Source of the DNA: Aliihoeflea sp. 40Bstr573
GTDB lineage: Bacteria; Pseudomonadota; Alphaproteobacteria; Rhizobiales; Rhizobiaceae
Reading direction: 5' to 3'
NCBI RefSeq assembly: GCF_024105655.1
Contig: NZ_JAAAMH010000001.1
Coordinates: 310,001-374,000 of the forward strand
Length of the DNA stretch: 64,000 nucleotides
Shown: piece after piece, positions 1-9,387 of the stretch
How the letters are laid out: every line of letters begins with the position of its first letter
Position numbering within the stretch: the stretch's first letter is position 1
The notes under the pieces: model-generated
Database searches by the model: none
What the model was told of the DNA's origin: nothing
What the model saw: only the letters and a program-made list of their open reading frames with translations
Position numbers and translations under genes: made by a program

Positions 1-651
1 GAAGGTGAGCTGCGCCGTCTGGCCGAGGATTTCCTTCAGCCGTTCGGGGTCCTGCAGACCAGGAACCTGCACGAGGATACGGTCCTCGCCCTGGCGCTGG
101 ATGATCGGCTCTGTCGTGCCGAGTTCGTTGACGCGTCGCCCGACGACTTCGATCGATTGGTTCAACGCCGAGTTTAGACGATATGCAAGCCCGTCCTCGC
201 TGAGCGACAGTCGGAAGAGGCCCGGTTCGGTCTCGGCCAGATTGACTTCGGTGACGAGCCCGGTTCCGAACAGGCCGGATGAGACCGGCTCGGCGAGTGC
301 CTGCAAGGCGGTACGCGCCGCCTCGATCTGGCTTTCGTCGCGCACGCGCACCTGAACCGCGCTGCCGCTTTCCGTCAGACCCGTATAACCAATGCCCGCG
401 TCGCGCAGCGTGGTGCGCACGTCGTCCCGCACCGTCGCCAGCCGATCCTCCGCCAGGTCCTGCCTGTCAATCTGCAACAGCATGTGCGAGCCGCCCTGCA
501 GATCGAGCCCAAGCGTCATCTGCCGCTTCGGCAGCCAGTCCGGCAACCCTGCCAGCGTGGACTGGGAAAAGAGGTTCGGCAGGGCGAAGATGACGCCGAA
601 CAGAACCACGAGCCAGATCGAGATCGTCTTCCAGCGGGAAAAGTAAAGCAT
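1..651 (-). CDS. secD: Protein translocase subunit SecD (N-terminal part, cut by window edge)
   Basis: SecD works with SecF and YajC to pull exported proteins through SecYEG using the proton gradient. The 217 visible codons begin MLYFSRWK, followed by a hydrophobic first membrane segment and then the large periplasmic domain, including the typical LGLDLQGGSHMLLQ stretch near residue 45. The frame is open to base 1, so the C-terminal membrane domain lies outside the window. yajC lies 134 bases upstream on the same strand, which is the usual yajC-secD order. Family recognition is clear; only the length is unknown. Confidence 0.95.
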   Translation of the reverse strand, partial: MLYFSRWKTISIWLVVLFGVIFALPNLFSQSTLAGLPDWLPKRQMTLGLDLQGGSHMLLQIDRQDLAEDRLATVRDDVRTTLRDAGIGYTGLTESGSAVQVRVRDESQIEAARTALQALAEPVSSGLFGTGLVTEVNLAETEPGLFRLSLSEDGLAYRLNSALNQSIEVVGRRVNELGTTEPIIQRQGEDRILVQVPGLQDPERLKEILGQTAQLTF

Positions 652-785
652 TGGGCCTCTTACGGGCGGTTTGTGCCGGGGCAGTCTCGCCCCGTGTCAC
701 ACAGTCGGCTTGTCTATTGGGTCAACGCATGCGGTATGAAGGTCGCTGCATGCGGCCTCAACCGGGTCGTGGGCCCCAAATGCGA

Positions 786-1124
786 CTACTTCTTGGCGTT
801 CTGATTGGCGACCGGCTCGCCCTTGACGCGGACATCGGCGATCATCGCGCGAAGCGACGTGACCTTGACGCCGTTGCCCAGGTCGATCTCCAGCTCGTTG
901 TCGTCGATCACCTTGGTAACCTTGCCGATCAGGCCGCCGCCGGTGACGACGGTATCGCCACGCCGAATGGCGGCCAGCATTTCCGTGCGCTTCTTCATCT
1001 GCGTCCGCTGCGGGCGGATGATCAGAAAATACATGATCACGAAGATCAAGAGGAAGGGCAAAATACTGACGAAAATGTCGGGGGCGCCGCCTGCTGCCTG
1101 CGCATATGCGGGGGTCACGAACAT
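786..1124 (-). CDS. yajC: Sec translocon accessory protein YajC
   Basis: Small inner-membrane protein of 112 residues that joins the SecDF complex. It has one membrane segment at about residues 17-37, ending in the family hallmark IIRPQ, then a basic stretch and a small cytoplasmic beta domain containing RRGDTVVTGGGLIGKV. It lies directly ahead of secD and is probably co-transcribed with it. It diverges from the ATPase gene at 1301; the space between them holds a perfect 8-bp hairpin in the yajC leader. Confidence 0.96.
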   Translation of the reverse strand: MFVTPAYAQAAGGAPDIFVSILPFLLIFVIMYFLIIRPQRTQMKKRTEMLAAIRRGDTVVTGGGLIGKVTKVIDDNELEIDLGNGVKVTSLRAMIADVRVKGEPVANQNAKK

Positions 1125-1151
1125 TGCTTGCTCCTGGTGAGAATACGCAAA

Positions 1152-1172
1152 GGGACCGCATGCGGCGGTCCC
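1152..1172. other. Perfect 8-bp inverted repeat in the yajC leader
   Basis: GGGACCGC at 1152-1159 and GCGGTCCC at 1165-1172 can pair exactly around a 5-base loop. It lies about 28 bases upstream of the yajC start, inside the divergent region between yajC and the ATPase gene. No T-run follows on either strand, so a leader structure or operator is more likely than a terminator. Function is inferred only from position. Confidence 0.4.
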
Positions 1173-1300
1173 GTCAAATCGGCGCGAATATAGTCGCTAA
1201 GCCCATCAATGCAACTCTTGTTGCCGCCGGTTACACCGCTTTGCGCCCGAGCGGCTGCGTGATAGAGCCGCAGCGGATAAAAAGCCGGAGGAACTGGAAC

Positions 1301-2161
1301 TTGGAACGCCCCGACGTCGCCGAATTGATGATGCGCCTTGATCGGCTTGCCGACGCGCTCGAACGAATGGGACCGCGCCAACCAGCGGCGCCCGATCTCG
1401 ACAGCGCCGAATGTTTCGTCTGGAATGCAGAGAGGCTCACGCTCGATTCGGTCGTCAAGGTCAGCCGCATCGACATCCAGCTCATCAAGGGTGTCGACCG
1501 CGTGCGCGACATCCTCGTCGAGAACACGCACCGATTCGCTGCGGGCCACGCCGCCAACAATGTGCTCCTGTGGGGCGCGCGGGGCATGGGCAAATCCTCA
1601 CTCGTCAAGGCCGCGCATGCCGAAGCGGTCCTTGAGCACCCCGGTCTCAAGCTGATCGAAATCCACCGCGAGGACATCGATACCCTCCCCCGCCTTCTCG
1701 GTCTCCTGAAGGATACGCCGTTCCGCTTCATTCTCTTTTGCGACGACCTCTCCTTCGATCATGACGACACGTCCTACAAGTCGTTGAAGGCGGCGCTCGA
1801 AGGCGGCGTGGAGGGCCGGCCGGACAATGTCGTCTTCTACGCGACGTCGAACCGCCGCCATCTCCTGCCGCGCGACATGATCGACAACGAGCGCTCCACC
1901 GCGATCAATCCGGCCGAGGCCGTCGAGGAGAAGGTATCGCTATCCGACCGTTTCGGCCTGTGGCTCGGTTTTCACAAATGCTCGCAGGACGAATATCTGG
2001 AAATGATCGATGGCTATGCGGCGCACTTCGCGCTCGACGTGCCTAGCGACGAACTGCACCATTCTGCGCTGGAGTGGTCGACGACCCGCGGCGCGCGCTC
2101 TGGCCGCGTTGCCTGGCAGTTCATTCAGGATCTCGCCGGCCAGCTCGGCCGCAGGCTCTGA
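1301..2161 (+). CDS. DUF815-type AAA ATPase
   Basis: A 286-residue P-loop ATPase of the DUF815 family. It shows a Walker A motif GARGMGKSS, a Walker B region ILFCDDLSF, and the typical LLWGARGMGKSS and YATSNRRHLLPR stretches. The frame is open further upstream to 1106, but that would overlap yajC. I chose the TTG at 1301 because GGAGG sits 10 bases before it and the protein then begins near the usual family start; ATG at 1328 or 1331 is the alternative. The biochemical role of the family is not settled. Confidence 0.85.
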   Translation: MERPDVAELMMRLDRLADALERMGPRQPAAPDLDSAECFVWNAERLTLDSVVKVSRIDIQLIKGVDRVRDILVENTHRFAAGHAANNVLLWGARGMGKSSLVKAAHAEAVLEHPGLKLIEIHREDIDTLPRLLGLLKDTPFRFILFCDDLSFDHDDTSYKSLKAALEGGVEGRPDNVVFYATSNRRHLLPRDMIDNERSTAINPAEAVEEKVSLSDRFGLWLGFHKCSQDEYLEMIDGYAAHFALDVPSDELHHSALEWSTTRGARSGRVAWQFIQDLAGQLGRRL

Positions 2162-2174
2162 CGCAAGCGCAAAT

Positions 2175-2200
2175 TGCCCGCCCCGCAAGCGGGACGGGCA
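2175..2200. terminator. Possible hairpin between convergent genes
   Basis: TGCCCGCCCCG and CGGGACGGGCA can pair with one mismatch around a CAAG loop. It lies just after the ATPase stop and upstream of the convergent nlpD-like stop at 2311. There is no T-run, so termination is only a suggestion from position and stem strength. Confidence 0.35.
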
Positions 2201-2310
2201 GACGCAATCCTGGACTGGAGAACTAAACAGGCAGCGTCGATCGCCGACCACACTGTGCGGCAAGGCGCAAACGCCTCGCACCGCACAAATGTGGCAAAAT
2301 CATTGCCTGC

Positions 2311-3615
2311 CTATTCGAGATAGCTTGCCGGGTTGACCGGCGCGGAGTCCTTGCGAACCTCGAAGCGAAGCTTCGGAGCGTCGGCATTGCCGCTCATGCC
2401 CGACGTTGCGATCTGCTGGCCGCGCGTCACTTTCTCGCCACGCGCCACCTTCAGGTCGCTCGCATGGCCGTAGACGGTGACAAGGCCGTTGTCGTGGCGG
2501 ACCAGCACGGTGTTCCCGAACTCCTTGAGGCCGTCGCCTGCATAGATCACGACGCCGTTCTCGGCGGCCATGACGGGCGTGCCCTGGGGAACGGAGATGT
2601 CGATGCCGTCACCGCTCTGGGCGGAGCCGAAATTCGAGATCACGCGGCCGCGCACGGGCCAGCGCATCTTGCCGACGCCAGTCGAGTCGGGCGCAACGGC
2701 CGCGCCGTCCTTGACCGCCGCCTCGACCGACTGCTGCGCCGAGGAAGATGGCGCATAGGCTGCGGCCTGCGGCTGTGAGGTCTCGGCCGGTTTTTGGGGC
2801 GCAACCGTACCATTGGTGACAACCGGATCGGGCTTGGGCGCGGCGCTGGCGACCTGCGTCGTCGACTGAGCCGAGGCACCCGGAATGGTCAGGGTCTGGC
2901 CGATACGAATCAGGCCGCTGTCGAGATTATTGGCCCGCTTGATGGCGTCTGCCGAAACGCCCGTGCGGCGCGAGATGGCCGAAAGCGTGTCACCGGAGGC
3001 CACGGTGTAGCTGGCCCCGCCTGATGCCCCGGGAGCAGGCGCGGCTTGCGGCTGCTCAGCCTGTCCGGCGTCACCCACCTTCGGCGTCTGCGGCAGGACG
3101 GCGACCTGCGTCTGGTCGGGCTGCTGTGGCGCAGGCTGCGCTGGAGCTGGAAGCGCATTGGAGGCAGGCAGCGTCGGCGCCGGCTGTTTCACCTGCGGAG
3201 CGGCGGCCATCTGGCTGCCCGACGGCGGCGCGAGTGTCGCACGTCCGACGGGAGACGCGGCAACCCCCTGGCTCGCATAGACGGGCTGCGGCTGCTGGTA
3301 AACCGACTGCTGAGCCTGCGCTTGATAGACAGGCTGCCCGCCGCCAACCGTCGCGGCCGGGACCGGCGCGCCGCGCTGGCCGTTACGCGAAACCGACCCG
3401 GTATAGGTCTGGTCGACGCCGGCGACCTGCTGGTCCCCCGGATAGGGCTGCGAGACGGGCGCCACGGCGGCCGTGCTGCTCGACGAGCCGGTGAAGAGTG
3501 AATCCTGGAAGCGCTGAACGTTCGAGCTGCAACCGGCAGCCAGGCCGCCAACCAGCGCGATTGCGGCGCTGCGCAGGAGAATCTGTCGCGTCTGATGAGA
3601 AAGGCCGAAGCACAT
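2311..3615 (-). CDS. nlpD: LysM/M23 lipoprotein, NlpD-like, with degenerate active site
   Basis: A 434-residue envelope protein. It has a lipoprotein signal with lipobox Cys29, a long Pro/Gln/Ala-rich linker, a LysM domain at about 202-246 and an M23 domain at about 336-432. The zinc-binding His of HxxGxD is missing (the site reads GDGID at 335-339), and the final HxH motif is replaced by LRF near 416-418; only His384 remains. Loss of these residues is typical of NlpD/EnvC-type activators of cell-wall amidases rather than active endopeptidases. It lies downstream of pcm and surE, a common arrangement. The role as amidase activator in septal or polar wall cleavage is inferred. Confidence 0.85.
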   Translation of the reverse strand: MCFGLSHQTRQILLRSAAIALVGGLAAGCSSNVQRFQDSLFTGSSSSTAAVAPVSQPYPGDQQVAGVDQTYTGSVSRNGQRGAPVPAATVGGGQPVYQAQAQQSVYQQPQPVYASQGVAASPVGRATLAPPSGSQMAAAPQVKQPAPTLPASNALPAPAQPAPQQPDQTQVAVLPQTPKVGDAGQAEQPQAAPAPGASGGASYTVASGDTLSAISRRTGVSADAIKRANNLDSGLIRIGQTLTIPGASAQSTTQVASAAPKPDPVVTNGTVAPQKPAETSQPQAAAYAPSSSAQQSVEAAVKDGAAVAPDSTGVGKMRWPVRGRVISNFGSAQSGDGIDISVPQGTPVMAAENGVVIYAGDGLKEFGNTVLVRHDNGLVTVYGHASDLKVARGEKVTRGQQIATSGMSGNADAPKLRFEVRKDSAPVNPASYLE

Positions 3616-3653
3616 GGCAGAACCCGCAATTACCCGATACCAACTGATCTGGA

Positions 3654-3684
3654 TTAAAGCGCGTTAATCTTACTGCCCGGTTAA
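3654..3684. promoter_or_regulatory. TTAA-rich region upstream of nlpD-like gene
   Basis: Three TTAA tetramers lie at 3654-3657, 3664-3667 and 3681-3684 in an otherwise GC-rich sequence, 40-70 bases ahead of the nlpD-like start. TTAA half-sites are the core of CtrA sites, but the spacing here (6 and 13 bases) does not match the classic 7-base gap. It may simply be an AT-rich promoter. Confidence 0.25.
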
Positions 3685-3718
3685 ATTCAGCGGCAAATTC
3701 ATGGCATTTCAGCGGAAT

Positions 3719-4369
3719 TTAGATCACCGCCGCCACACCTTTGACGATCGGCTGGAAGCGCACGCGTCCGATGTCCTCGCGCTCGAAGCGGCTGCCGACC
3801 TTGGTCAGGCGCGCGAGTGCCTGCTCGTCCTCCGCCGGGCCGATCGCCGCGATCATGATCCCGTTGCTCGACAACTGGTCGACGAAATGGCGCGGCAGCG
3901 TATCGAAAGCGCACCAGGCGATGATGCGGTCGAAAGGTCCTTCCGCGCCGACGCCGGAAAGCCCGTCCACATGGCGCACCACGACGTTCTGGAGACCGAG
4001 AGATTCGATCCGCGCCTGCGCCTGTTCGCAGAGCGTTCTGTAACGCTCGAGCGACAGCACGCGGCCCGCGACCCGGCCGAGAACGGCGGCCGTATAGCCC
4101 GATCCGGTCCCGATTTCGCAAACCCGATGTCCTGCCTGGACACTGAGCGCCGCGAGGCACTGAGCCTGTAGGTCGATGCCTTCGATGACTTCGCCGCATT
4201 CGATGGGGACCGGCCGGCGCGACCAGGCATCGGCCTGCCACTGGCTGGGCACGAAGCCCTGGCGTGGCGTTGCCTCGATCGCCGCAATCAACTCGCGCCC
4301 TGTCAGGCCGAGCGCGCGGGCGCGCAGGAGAAATGCAGCAAACCCTTCCCGCTCGACCGTGTCCGTCAT
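3719..4369 (-). CDS. pcm: Protein-L-isoaspartate O-methyltransferase
   Basis: A 216-residue SAM-dependent methyltransferase that repairs isoaspartyl damage in aged proteins. The SAM-binding motif I reads CEIGTGSGYTAAVL, and the pre-motif VIEGIDLQAQCLAAL resembles the family's region before it. Its ATG overlaps the stop of surE (TAATG), so the two genes are translationally coupled, as in many proteobacteria. The downstream neighbour is the nlpD-like gene. Confidence 0.9.
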   Translation of the reverse strand: MTDTVEREGFAAFLLRARALGLTGRELIAAIEATPRQGFVPSQWQADAWSRRPVPIECGEVIEGIDLQAQCLAALSVQAGHRVCEIGTGSGYTAAVLGRVAGRVLSLERYRTLCEQAQARIESLGLQNVVVRHVDGLSGVGAEGPFDRIIAWCAFDTLPRHFVDQLSSNGIMIAAIGPAEDEQALARLTKVGSRFEREDIGRVRFQPIVKGVAAVI

Positions 4370-5127
4370 TACTGCAGCGCCTTTGCGAGCTGGTCCTTGA
4401 TCTCGTTTGCCGTCAGGTCGAGATGCAGCGGGGTGATCGAGATGTAGTTATCGCGCAGCGCCGCAAGATCGGTGCCCTCGCGAATTTCGGACGGCTCGCG
4501 GCCGAATCGCAGCCAGTAATAGGGAAAGCCGCGCCCATCCTTGCGCTTGTCGAGCCAGAGGCCGTGGACGCGCTTGCCCTGGCTGGTGACGCGCGAACCC
4601 TTGACCTCGCCGGGCGGGCAATTCGGAAAGTTGATGTTGAGGAAGATACCAGCCGGGATCGAGGCGTCGAGCATCCGGCGCAGGATGGACGGCGCATGCG
4701 TCTCGGCCGTCTCCCAGTGCAGCGTGCGACCTTCCTCCGTCACGTTGTAGCCCTGGCTCAGCGCAACCGACGCGATGCCGAGAAGCGTGCCTTCCATCGC
4801 GCCCGCGACGGTTCCTGAATAGGTCACGTCGTCGGCGACGTTGGAGCCGGAATTGACGCCCGACAGGATGAGATCCGGCGGCTCGGGCAGGATTTCGCGC
4901 ACGCCCATGATGACGCAGTCGGTCGGCGTGCCGCGAACGGCGAAGTGCCGATCCGATATCTTGCGCATCCGCAGCGGTTCGGACAGCGAGAGCGAGTGCG
5001 CGAAGCCCGACTGGTCGGTTTCCGGCGCCACCACCCACACATCGTCGGAGAGTTCCCGCGCGATCCGCTCCAGAACCTGCAATCCTTCGGCGTGGATGCC
5101 ATCGTCATTGGTGAGCAGAATGCGCAA
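4369..5127 (-). CDS. surE: 5'/3'-nucleotidase SurE
   Basis: A 252-residue stationary-phase survival phosphatase that removes phosphate from nucleoside monophosphates. It begins with the invariant RILLTNDDG metal site, and [19 protein letters not shown] carries further active-site residues. The start is a TTG at 5127 preceded by AGGAGAA; the open frame continues upstream, but only as an overlap with serS. The stop overlaps the pcm start and the gene follows serS by 11 bases. Confidence 0.94.
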   Translation of the reverse strand: MRILLTNDDGIHAEGLQVLERIARELSDDVWVVAPETDQSGFAHSLSLSEPLRMRKISDRHFAVRGTPTDCVIMGVREILPEPPDLILSGVNSGSNVADDVTYSGTVAGAMEGTLLGIASVALSQGYNVTEEGRTLHWETAETHAPSILRRMLDASIPAGIFLNINFPNCPPGEVKGSRVTSQGKRVHGLWLDKRKDGRGFPYYWLRFGREPSEIREGTDLAALRDNYISITPLHLDLTANEIKDQLAKALQ

Positions 5128-5138
5128 GATGAGTTCTC

Positions 5139-6443
5139 CTATTTGACGCCGATCTTCTCCAGCCCGCCCATATAGGACCGCAAGGCTTGCGGGACGGTGA
5201 CGCTGCCGTCCTCGTTCTGGTAATTTTCCATGACCGCGATCAGTGCGCGGCCGACCGCCGTCCCCGAACCGTTCAGCGTATGAACGAAGCCGGTGCCCTT
5301 GCCGTCCGCCCGGCGGAAGCGCGCATTCATGCGCCGCGCCTGGAAGGCGCCGCAGACCGAGCAGGACGAGATTTCGCGATAGGCATTCTGGCCGGGCAGC
5401 CAGACCTCGATGTCGTAGGTCTTGCGGGCGCCAAAGCCCATGTCGCCGGTGCAAAGGGTGACCGTGCGGAATGGGAGGTCGAGACGCTTCAGCACCTCCT
5501 CGGCACAGGCCGTCATCCGCTCGTGCTCGGCGATCGACTCGTCCGGTGCGGTAATCGACACGAGCTCGACCTTGTAGAACTGGTGCTGGCGCAGCATGCC
5601 CCGCGTGTCGCGCCCGGCGGAGCCGGCTTCCGAACGGAAGCACGGGGTCAGCGCAGTCATGCGCAGCGGCAGGCGGTCGTTCGCGACGATTTCCTCGCGC
5701 ACCATATTGGTCAGGGACACTTCGGCCGTGGGAATGAGGCCGAGCCTGCCTTCGCCGTGCTTGGCGAAAAAGAGGTCTTCCTCAAATTTCGGAAGCTGGT
5801 TCGTTCCAAACAGCGCCTCGTCGCGGACCAGCAGCGGCACCTGCATTTCGGTATAGCCATGCTCGCTCGTATGGAGGTCGAGCATGAACTGGCCGAGCGC
5901 GCGTTCCAGCCGCGCGATCTGGCCGGACAGCACCGTAAAGCGCGAACCCGAAAGCCTGGCGGCGCGCTCGAAATCCATCTCGCCGAGCGCCTCGCCGATC
6001 TCGAAATGCTCGCGTGTCCAGTTGGTTTTCGGCTTCGGCTCGCCGAGCCGGCGCACCTCGACATTGTCGTTCTCGTCCTTGCCAATCGGAACGTCATCCA
6101 GGGGGATATTGGGCAGCACGGCCAGCGCATCGGTCATTTTGCGGTCGAGATCGCGCTCGATTGCCTCGCCGTTCTGGACGAATGCTTTGATGTCGGCGAC
6201 TTCGGCCTTCAGCCGCTCGGCAAGATCCATGTCGCCGGAGCGCATCGCATTGCCGATTTCCTTCGAGGCGGCGTTTCGACGCTCCTGCCTTTCCTGCAGC
6301 GCGACGAGATGGGCGCGGCGCGCTTCGTCGTGGCCGATGATTTCCTCGACCTTGGCGGCAGCCTCGTCCTTCGTCCATCCGCGCTTCACGAGAGCGGCGG
6401 CAAGCGCTTCAGGCTGTTCGCGAATCCATTTGATGTCGAGCAT
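5139..6443 (-). CDS. serS: Serine--tRNA ligase
   Basis: Class II aminoacyl-tRNA synthetase of 434 residues that charges tRNA-Ser in the cytoplasm. The N-terminal long coiled-coil arm (about residues 30-100) that holds the tRNA is followed by the catalytic domain with motif 2 ([21 protein letters not shown] region) and motif 3 near the C-terminus ([16 protein letters not shown]). The start [11 protein letters not shown] is the family norm. The gene lies between tatC and surE with short spacers. Confidence 0.96.
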   Translation of the reverse strand: MLDIKWIREQPEALAAALVKRGWTKDEAAAKVEEIIGHDEARRAHLVALQERQERRNAASKEIGNAMRSGDMDLAERLKAEVADIKAFVQNGEAIERDLDRKMTDALAVLPNIPLDDVPIGKDENDNVEVRRLGEPKPKTNWTREHFEIGEALGEMDFERAARLSGSRFTVLSGQIARLERALGQFMLDLHTSEHGYTEMQVPLLVRDEALFGTNQLPKFEEDLFFAKHGEGRLGLIPTAEVSLTNMVREEIVANDRLPLRMTALTPCFRSEAGSAGRDTRGMLRQHQFYKVELVSITAPDESIAEHERMTACAEEVLKRLDLPFRTVTLCTGDMGFGARKTYDIEVWLPGQNAYREISSCSVCGAFQARRMNARFRRADGKGTGFVHTLNGSGTAVGRALIAVMENYQNEDGSVTVPQALRSYMGGLEKIGVK

Positions 6444-6508
6444 TGGCAGAGCGTCCCGGTGATATTTCAGGGACTGCCGCGACCGAACGATGACGGCCCG
6501 GCGAGCGC

Positions 6509-7336
6509 CTAGACCTTCGACGACGCAGCCTCCGCTTCCTCGCGGGCGATGCGCTCCCGTTCGCGATTGCGTTCGAGCCTGCGGGCAATCCAGATTGAGA
6601 CCTCGTAGAGAAGGATCGTTGGCAGCGCAAGACCGATCTGGCTGACCGGATCGGGCGGCGTGATGACGGCCGCGACCACGAACGCGGCGACAATCATGTA
6701 CTTGCGCTTGTCCGCCAGGCCGGCAGCCGTGACCATGCCGACCCGGGCCATCAGCGTCGTCACGACGGGAAGCTGGAACACCAGGCCGAACGCGAAGATC
6801 AGCGTCATGATGAGGCTGAGATACTCCGAAACGCGCGGCAGGAGCGAGATCTGGATTTCCTGGTCGGGACCCACCTGCTGCATCGACAGGAAGAACCACA
6901 TGACCATCGGCGTGAAGAAGAAATAGACCAGCGCCGCGCCCATCAGAAAGAGGATCGGAGATGCGATCAGGAACGGTAGGAAGGCCGCGCGCTCGTTCTT
7001 GTAGAGGCCCGGCGCGACGAACTTGTAGATCTGGTTGGCGATCAACGGAAAGGCCAGCACCATGCCCCCGAACATGCCGAGCTTGATCTGTGTGAAGAAA
7101 AATTCCTGCGGCGCGGTGTAGATGAGATCGACGCTCTTGGGGTCGAGCCCCGCCCACTCCGTCGCCCATTGGAAAGGAATGACCAGAAGGTTGAAAAGTT
7201 CGCGAGCGAAGAAGAAGCACAGGAGAAACGCGACGAAGAAGCCGATCAGCGCCCGGATCAACCGCGAGCGCAGTTCGATCAGGTGATCGAGCAGCGGCGC
7301 GGAGCTGGACTCGATATCGTCGTCATTCTTGGTCAC
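6509..7336 (-). CDS. tatC: Sec-independent translocase subunit TatC
   Basis: A 275-residue inner-membrane protein with six predicted membrane segments; it is the twin-arginine signal receptor. The N-terminal [12 protein letters not shown] stretch is characteristic. It starts with GTG and overlaps the tatB stop by four bases (GTGA). Together with tatB and tatA it forms a complete Tat operon; a Tat substrate candidate is encoded in this window at 43359-43901. Confidence 0.97.
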   Translation of the reverse strand: MTKNDDDIESSSAPLLDHLIELRSRLIRALIGFFVAFLLCFFFARELFNLLVIPFQWATEWAGLDPKSVDLIYTAPQEFFFTQIKLGMFGGMVLAFPLIANQIYKFVAPGLYKNERAAFLPFLIASPILFLMGAALVYFFFTPMVMWFFLSMQQVGPDQEIQISLLPRVSEYLSLIMTLIFAFGLVFQLPVVTTLMARVGMVTAAGLADKRKYMIVAAFVVAAVITPPDPVSQIGLALPTILLYEVSIWIARRLERNRERERIAREEAEAASSKV

Positions 7337-7941
7337 TTGTCTGCCTTCGCCTTGGCCGTGCTCGTCTTGGCTGCTTTCGTCGCCGGCTTCGTCTTCGCGA
7401 CCGGCTTGGCCGTTGCAGCCTTCGTGGGGGCGGCTGTGCCATTCCCCTTCGCGGCGGCCTTGGCGGCCGACGCCTTCGCAGGACGCGCCGCCTTGACCGG
7501 TGCCTCTGCCGGGGCAGGCGTCGCAACCGAAGGAGCCTTGGTCATCGCCTCGGGCATTGCCGTCGCGCCGGCCTTTTGCGGTGCGGCGGGCTGCGGCGTC
7601 GAGGACGGTTTTTCGGCGGAGATCGGCGTCGCAGGCGTCATCGCCTTGTCGAGCCCGGACCGCACGTCCTTTGCCGCCTGCTCCATCGGGTTCAGCGCCT
7701 TCCTGATTTCGGACGCCGGATTGAGCTTGCGCGCATCGTCGGCAAGCGATTTCAGATCCTTGAGGTCGGCTTCCTTGATCGCCTCGTCGAACTGCTTGCG
7801 GAAATCACCCGCCATCGATCGCACCGTCGACATGGTCTTGCCGAAGGAGCGCAGGAGGCGCGGCAAATCCTTTGGGCCCACGACCACGATCAGGACGATC
7901 GCGACTACGAGAATTTCGGACCAGCTAAGATCGATCATCAT
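7333..7941 (-). CDS. tatB: Sec-independent translocase subunit TatB
   Basis: A 202-residue protein with a short N-terminal membrane segment (SWSEILVVAIVLIVVVGPKDLP), an amphipathic helix, and a very long Ala/Lys/Pro-rich tail from about residue 105. TatB passes substrates from TatC to TatA. Its tail is much longer and more basic than in enteric TatB; such tails are common in alphaproteobacteria. Two adjacent ATG codons could start it; the first is used here. Confidence 0.93.
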   Translation of the reverse strand: MMIDLSWSEILVVAIVLIVVVGPKDLPRLLRSFGKTMSTVRSMAGDFRKQFDEAIKEADLKDLKSLADDARKLNPASEIRKALNPMEQAAKDVRSGLDKAMTPATPISAEKPSSTPQPAAPQKAGATAMPEAMTKAPSVATPAPAEAPVKAARPAKASAAKAAAKGNGTAAPTKAATAKPVAKTKPATKAAKTSTAKAKADK

Positions 7942-7975
7942 TCATGTCCGCGTCAGGCAATGCGGCCTTGCGCGA

Positions 7976-8203
7976 TCAGGACGACGTCTTCCCGACCTTG
8001 TCCTTGCCCGTCGGCGCCATCGGCTCGTCGGCACGGTGATCGAGCGTCTTGGTTCCAACGTCCTCGTCGTCGGCCATGCCCTTCTTGAAGCTCTTGATGC
8101 CCTTGGCCATGTCACCCATCAACTCGGGAATCTTGCCCCGGCCGAACAGGAGAAGGACGACGACAAGCACGATGAGCCAGTGCCAAATCGAGAAGCTACC
8201 CAT
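7976..8203 (-). CDS. tatA: Sec-independent translocase subunit TatA
   Basis: A 75-residue pore-forming Tat component. It has the expected layout: membrane helix ([17 protein letters not shown]), the [17 protein letters not shown] hinge and amphipathic helix, and a short acidic tail. The ATG at 8203 is chosen over an in-frame GTG two codons upstream because family members start MGSFSIWHW. It is the first gene of tatABC. Confidence 0.96.
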   Translation of the reverse strand: MGSFSIWHWLIVLVVVLLLFGRGKIPELMGDMAKGIKSFKKGMADDEDVGTKTLDHRADEPMAPTGKDKVGKTSS

Positions 8204-8239
8204 GATCACTCTCTTTCGAACAATTCGTTCGTTCTTGAC

Positions 8240-9352
8240 TTATGCGTTTTCGGAACGGCTTTCAAACACGAGAACATCAGACTTTCTGACGTTTAGCCAG
8301 ACGTCCCGGCTCGTCCGGGCCAATGCGCCGCAGCGGATGCGCGCCCGCACGTGTCGCTCTGCCCCTTGAACCGCAAGTTCCAGCATTTCCACCACCCCAA
8401 GGAAACGGCGTGATACCACCCGTGCCGGGATTTCGCCAACGCTTTCCGACACATCGAATGCCGAAAGCCGCGTCGCAACCGAGACGGCCTGGCCATCTTG
8501 AATGCCGTTTGCGTCGAAAATGCCGATGGGCGTCTCGACCCGCCCTGATAACGCGCGGCCATCGAAAATATTCAATTCGGAGAAGAACCCCGCCGCGAAA
8601 AGACTGACGGGCGAATTGAAGAGTTCTTCCGCCGTTCCGGTCTGTATGAGTTCACCGTTCCTCAGGAGCGCGATCCGGTCGCCCATCCGCATCGCCTCCT
8701 CGGCGTCATGGGTAACCACGACGGCGGTCGAGCGGCTTTGGCGCAGGATCCCAAGCGTTTCGGCCCGAACCTGGTCCTTGAGGCGCGAATCGAGGCCGGA
8801 GAACGGTTCGTCCATCAGGAGCACGCCGGGGCGTGGCGCAATCGCGCGGGCGAGCGCCACGCGCTGCTGCTCGCCCCCAGAAAGGACGTGCGGGTAGGAA
8901 TTTGCATAGGCGTCGAGCCCGACGCGTCCGAGCGAAATCAACGCCTCGCGCTTGGCTTCCTCCCGCGACAGTGCGGTCAATCCGAACTTCACGTTTTCGA
9001 GGATCGTCAGGTGCGGAAAGAGCGCAAAATCCTGAAAAACGAGGCCGATCGAGCGGCTTTCGGGCGGAACGAAGACGTTTGGGCCGGAAATTTCGCGGTC
9101 GTTCAGAAGGACCCGGCCGCTTCGCTGCGTCTCGATCCCGGCTGCGATGCGCAAGAGCGTCGTCTTGCCGGAACCTGACGGGCCAAGAAGGCACAGGACC
9201 TCGCCGGGCTCAGCCGAAAGCGAGACGTTCCGCAGCGTCTCGGCATGCGAATTGAAGGAATGCGAGATGTTCTCGAAGGAGAGCCGCGACGCAAACGCCA
9301 CGCCTGCGGTCGTGACCCGTCCGTCCTGCCTGCGTTCGCTCGTTTCAGTCAC
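8240..9352 (-). CDS. Orphan ABC transporter ATP-binding protein, Fbp/Pot type
   Basis: A 370-residue ABC ATPase of the iron/spermidine importer class. Walker A is GPSGSGKTT, the signature is LSGGEQQRVALARA and Walker B is VLLMDEPFSGLD; the H-loop is VVTHDAEEA. The C-terminal 120 residues form a TOBE-like regulatory domain. The GTG at 9352 follows GAGGTCAA and is the likely start; the frame is also open to a TTG that overlaps the scpB stop. No permease or binding-protein gene lies nearby, so substrate and partner are unknown. Confidence 0.85.
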   Translation of the reverse strand: MTETSERRQDGRVTTAGVAFASRLSFENISHSFNSHAETLRNVSLSAEPGEVLCLLGPSGSGKTTLLRIAAGIETQRSGRVLLNDREISGPNVFVPPESRSIGLVFQDFALFPHLTILENVKFGLTALSREEAKREALISLGRVGLDAYANSYPHVLSGGEQQRVALARAIAPRPGVLLMDEPFSGLDSRLKDQVRAETLGILRQSRSTAVVVTHDAEEAMRMGDRIALLRNGELIQTGTAEELFNSPVSLFAAGFFSELNIFDGRALSGRVETPIGIFDANGIQDGQAVSVATRLSAFDVSESVGEIPARVVSRRFLGVVEMLELAVQGAERHVRARIRCGALARTSRDVWLNVRKSDVLVFESRSENA

Positions 9353-9387
9353 TTGACCTCCGACGCCGCGACCTGCGGCGCTCCGCG

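Noticed and set aside
1106-1300. Upstream extension of the DUF815-type ATPase
   Set aside because: It would overlap yajC and the control region; the TTG at 1301 has a good ribosome-binding site.
5187-6512. Long plus-strand open frame (441 codons) opposite serS
   Set aside because: It is antisense to a clearly recognised enzyme, has no family resemblance and reflects high third-position GC.
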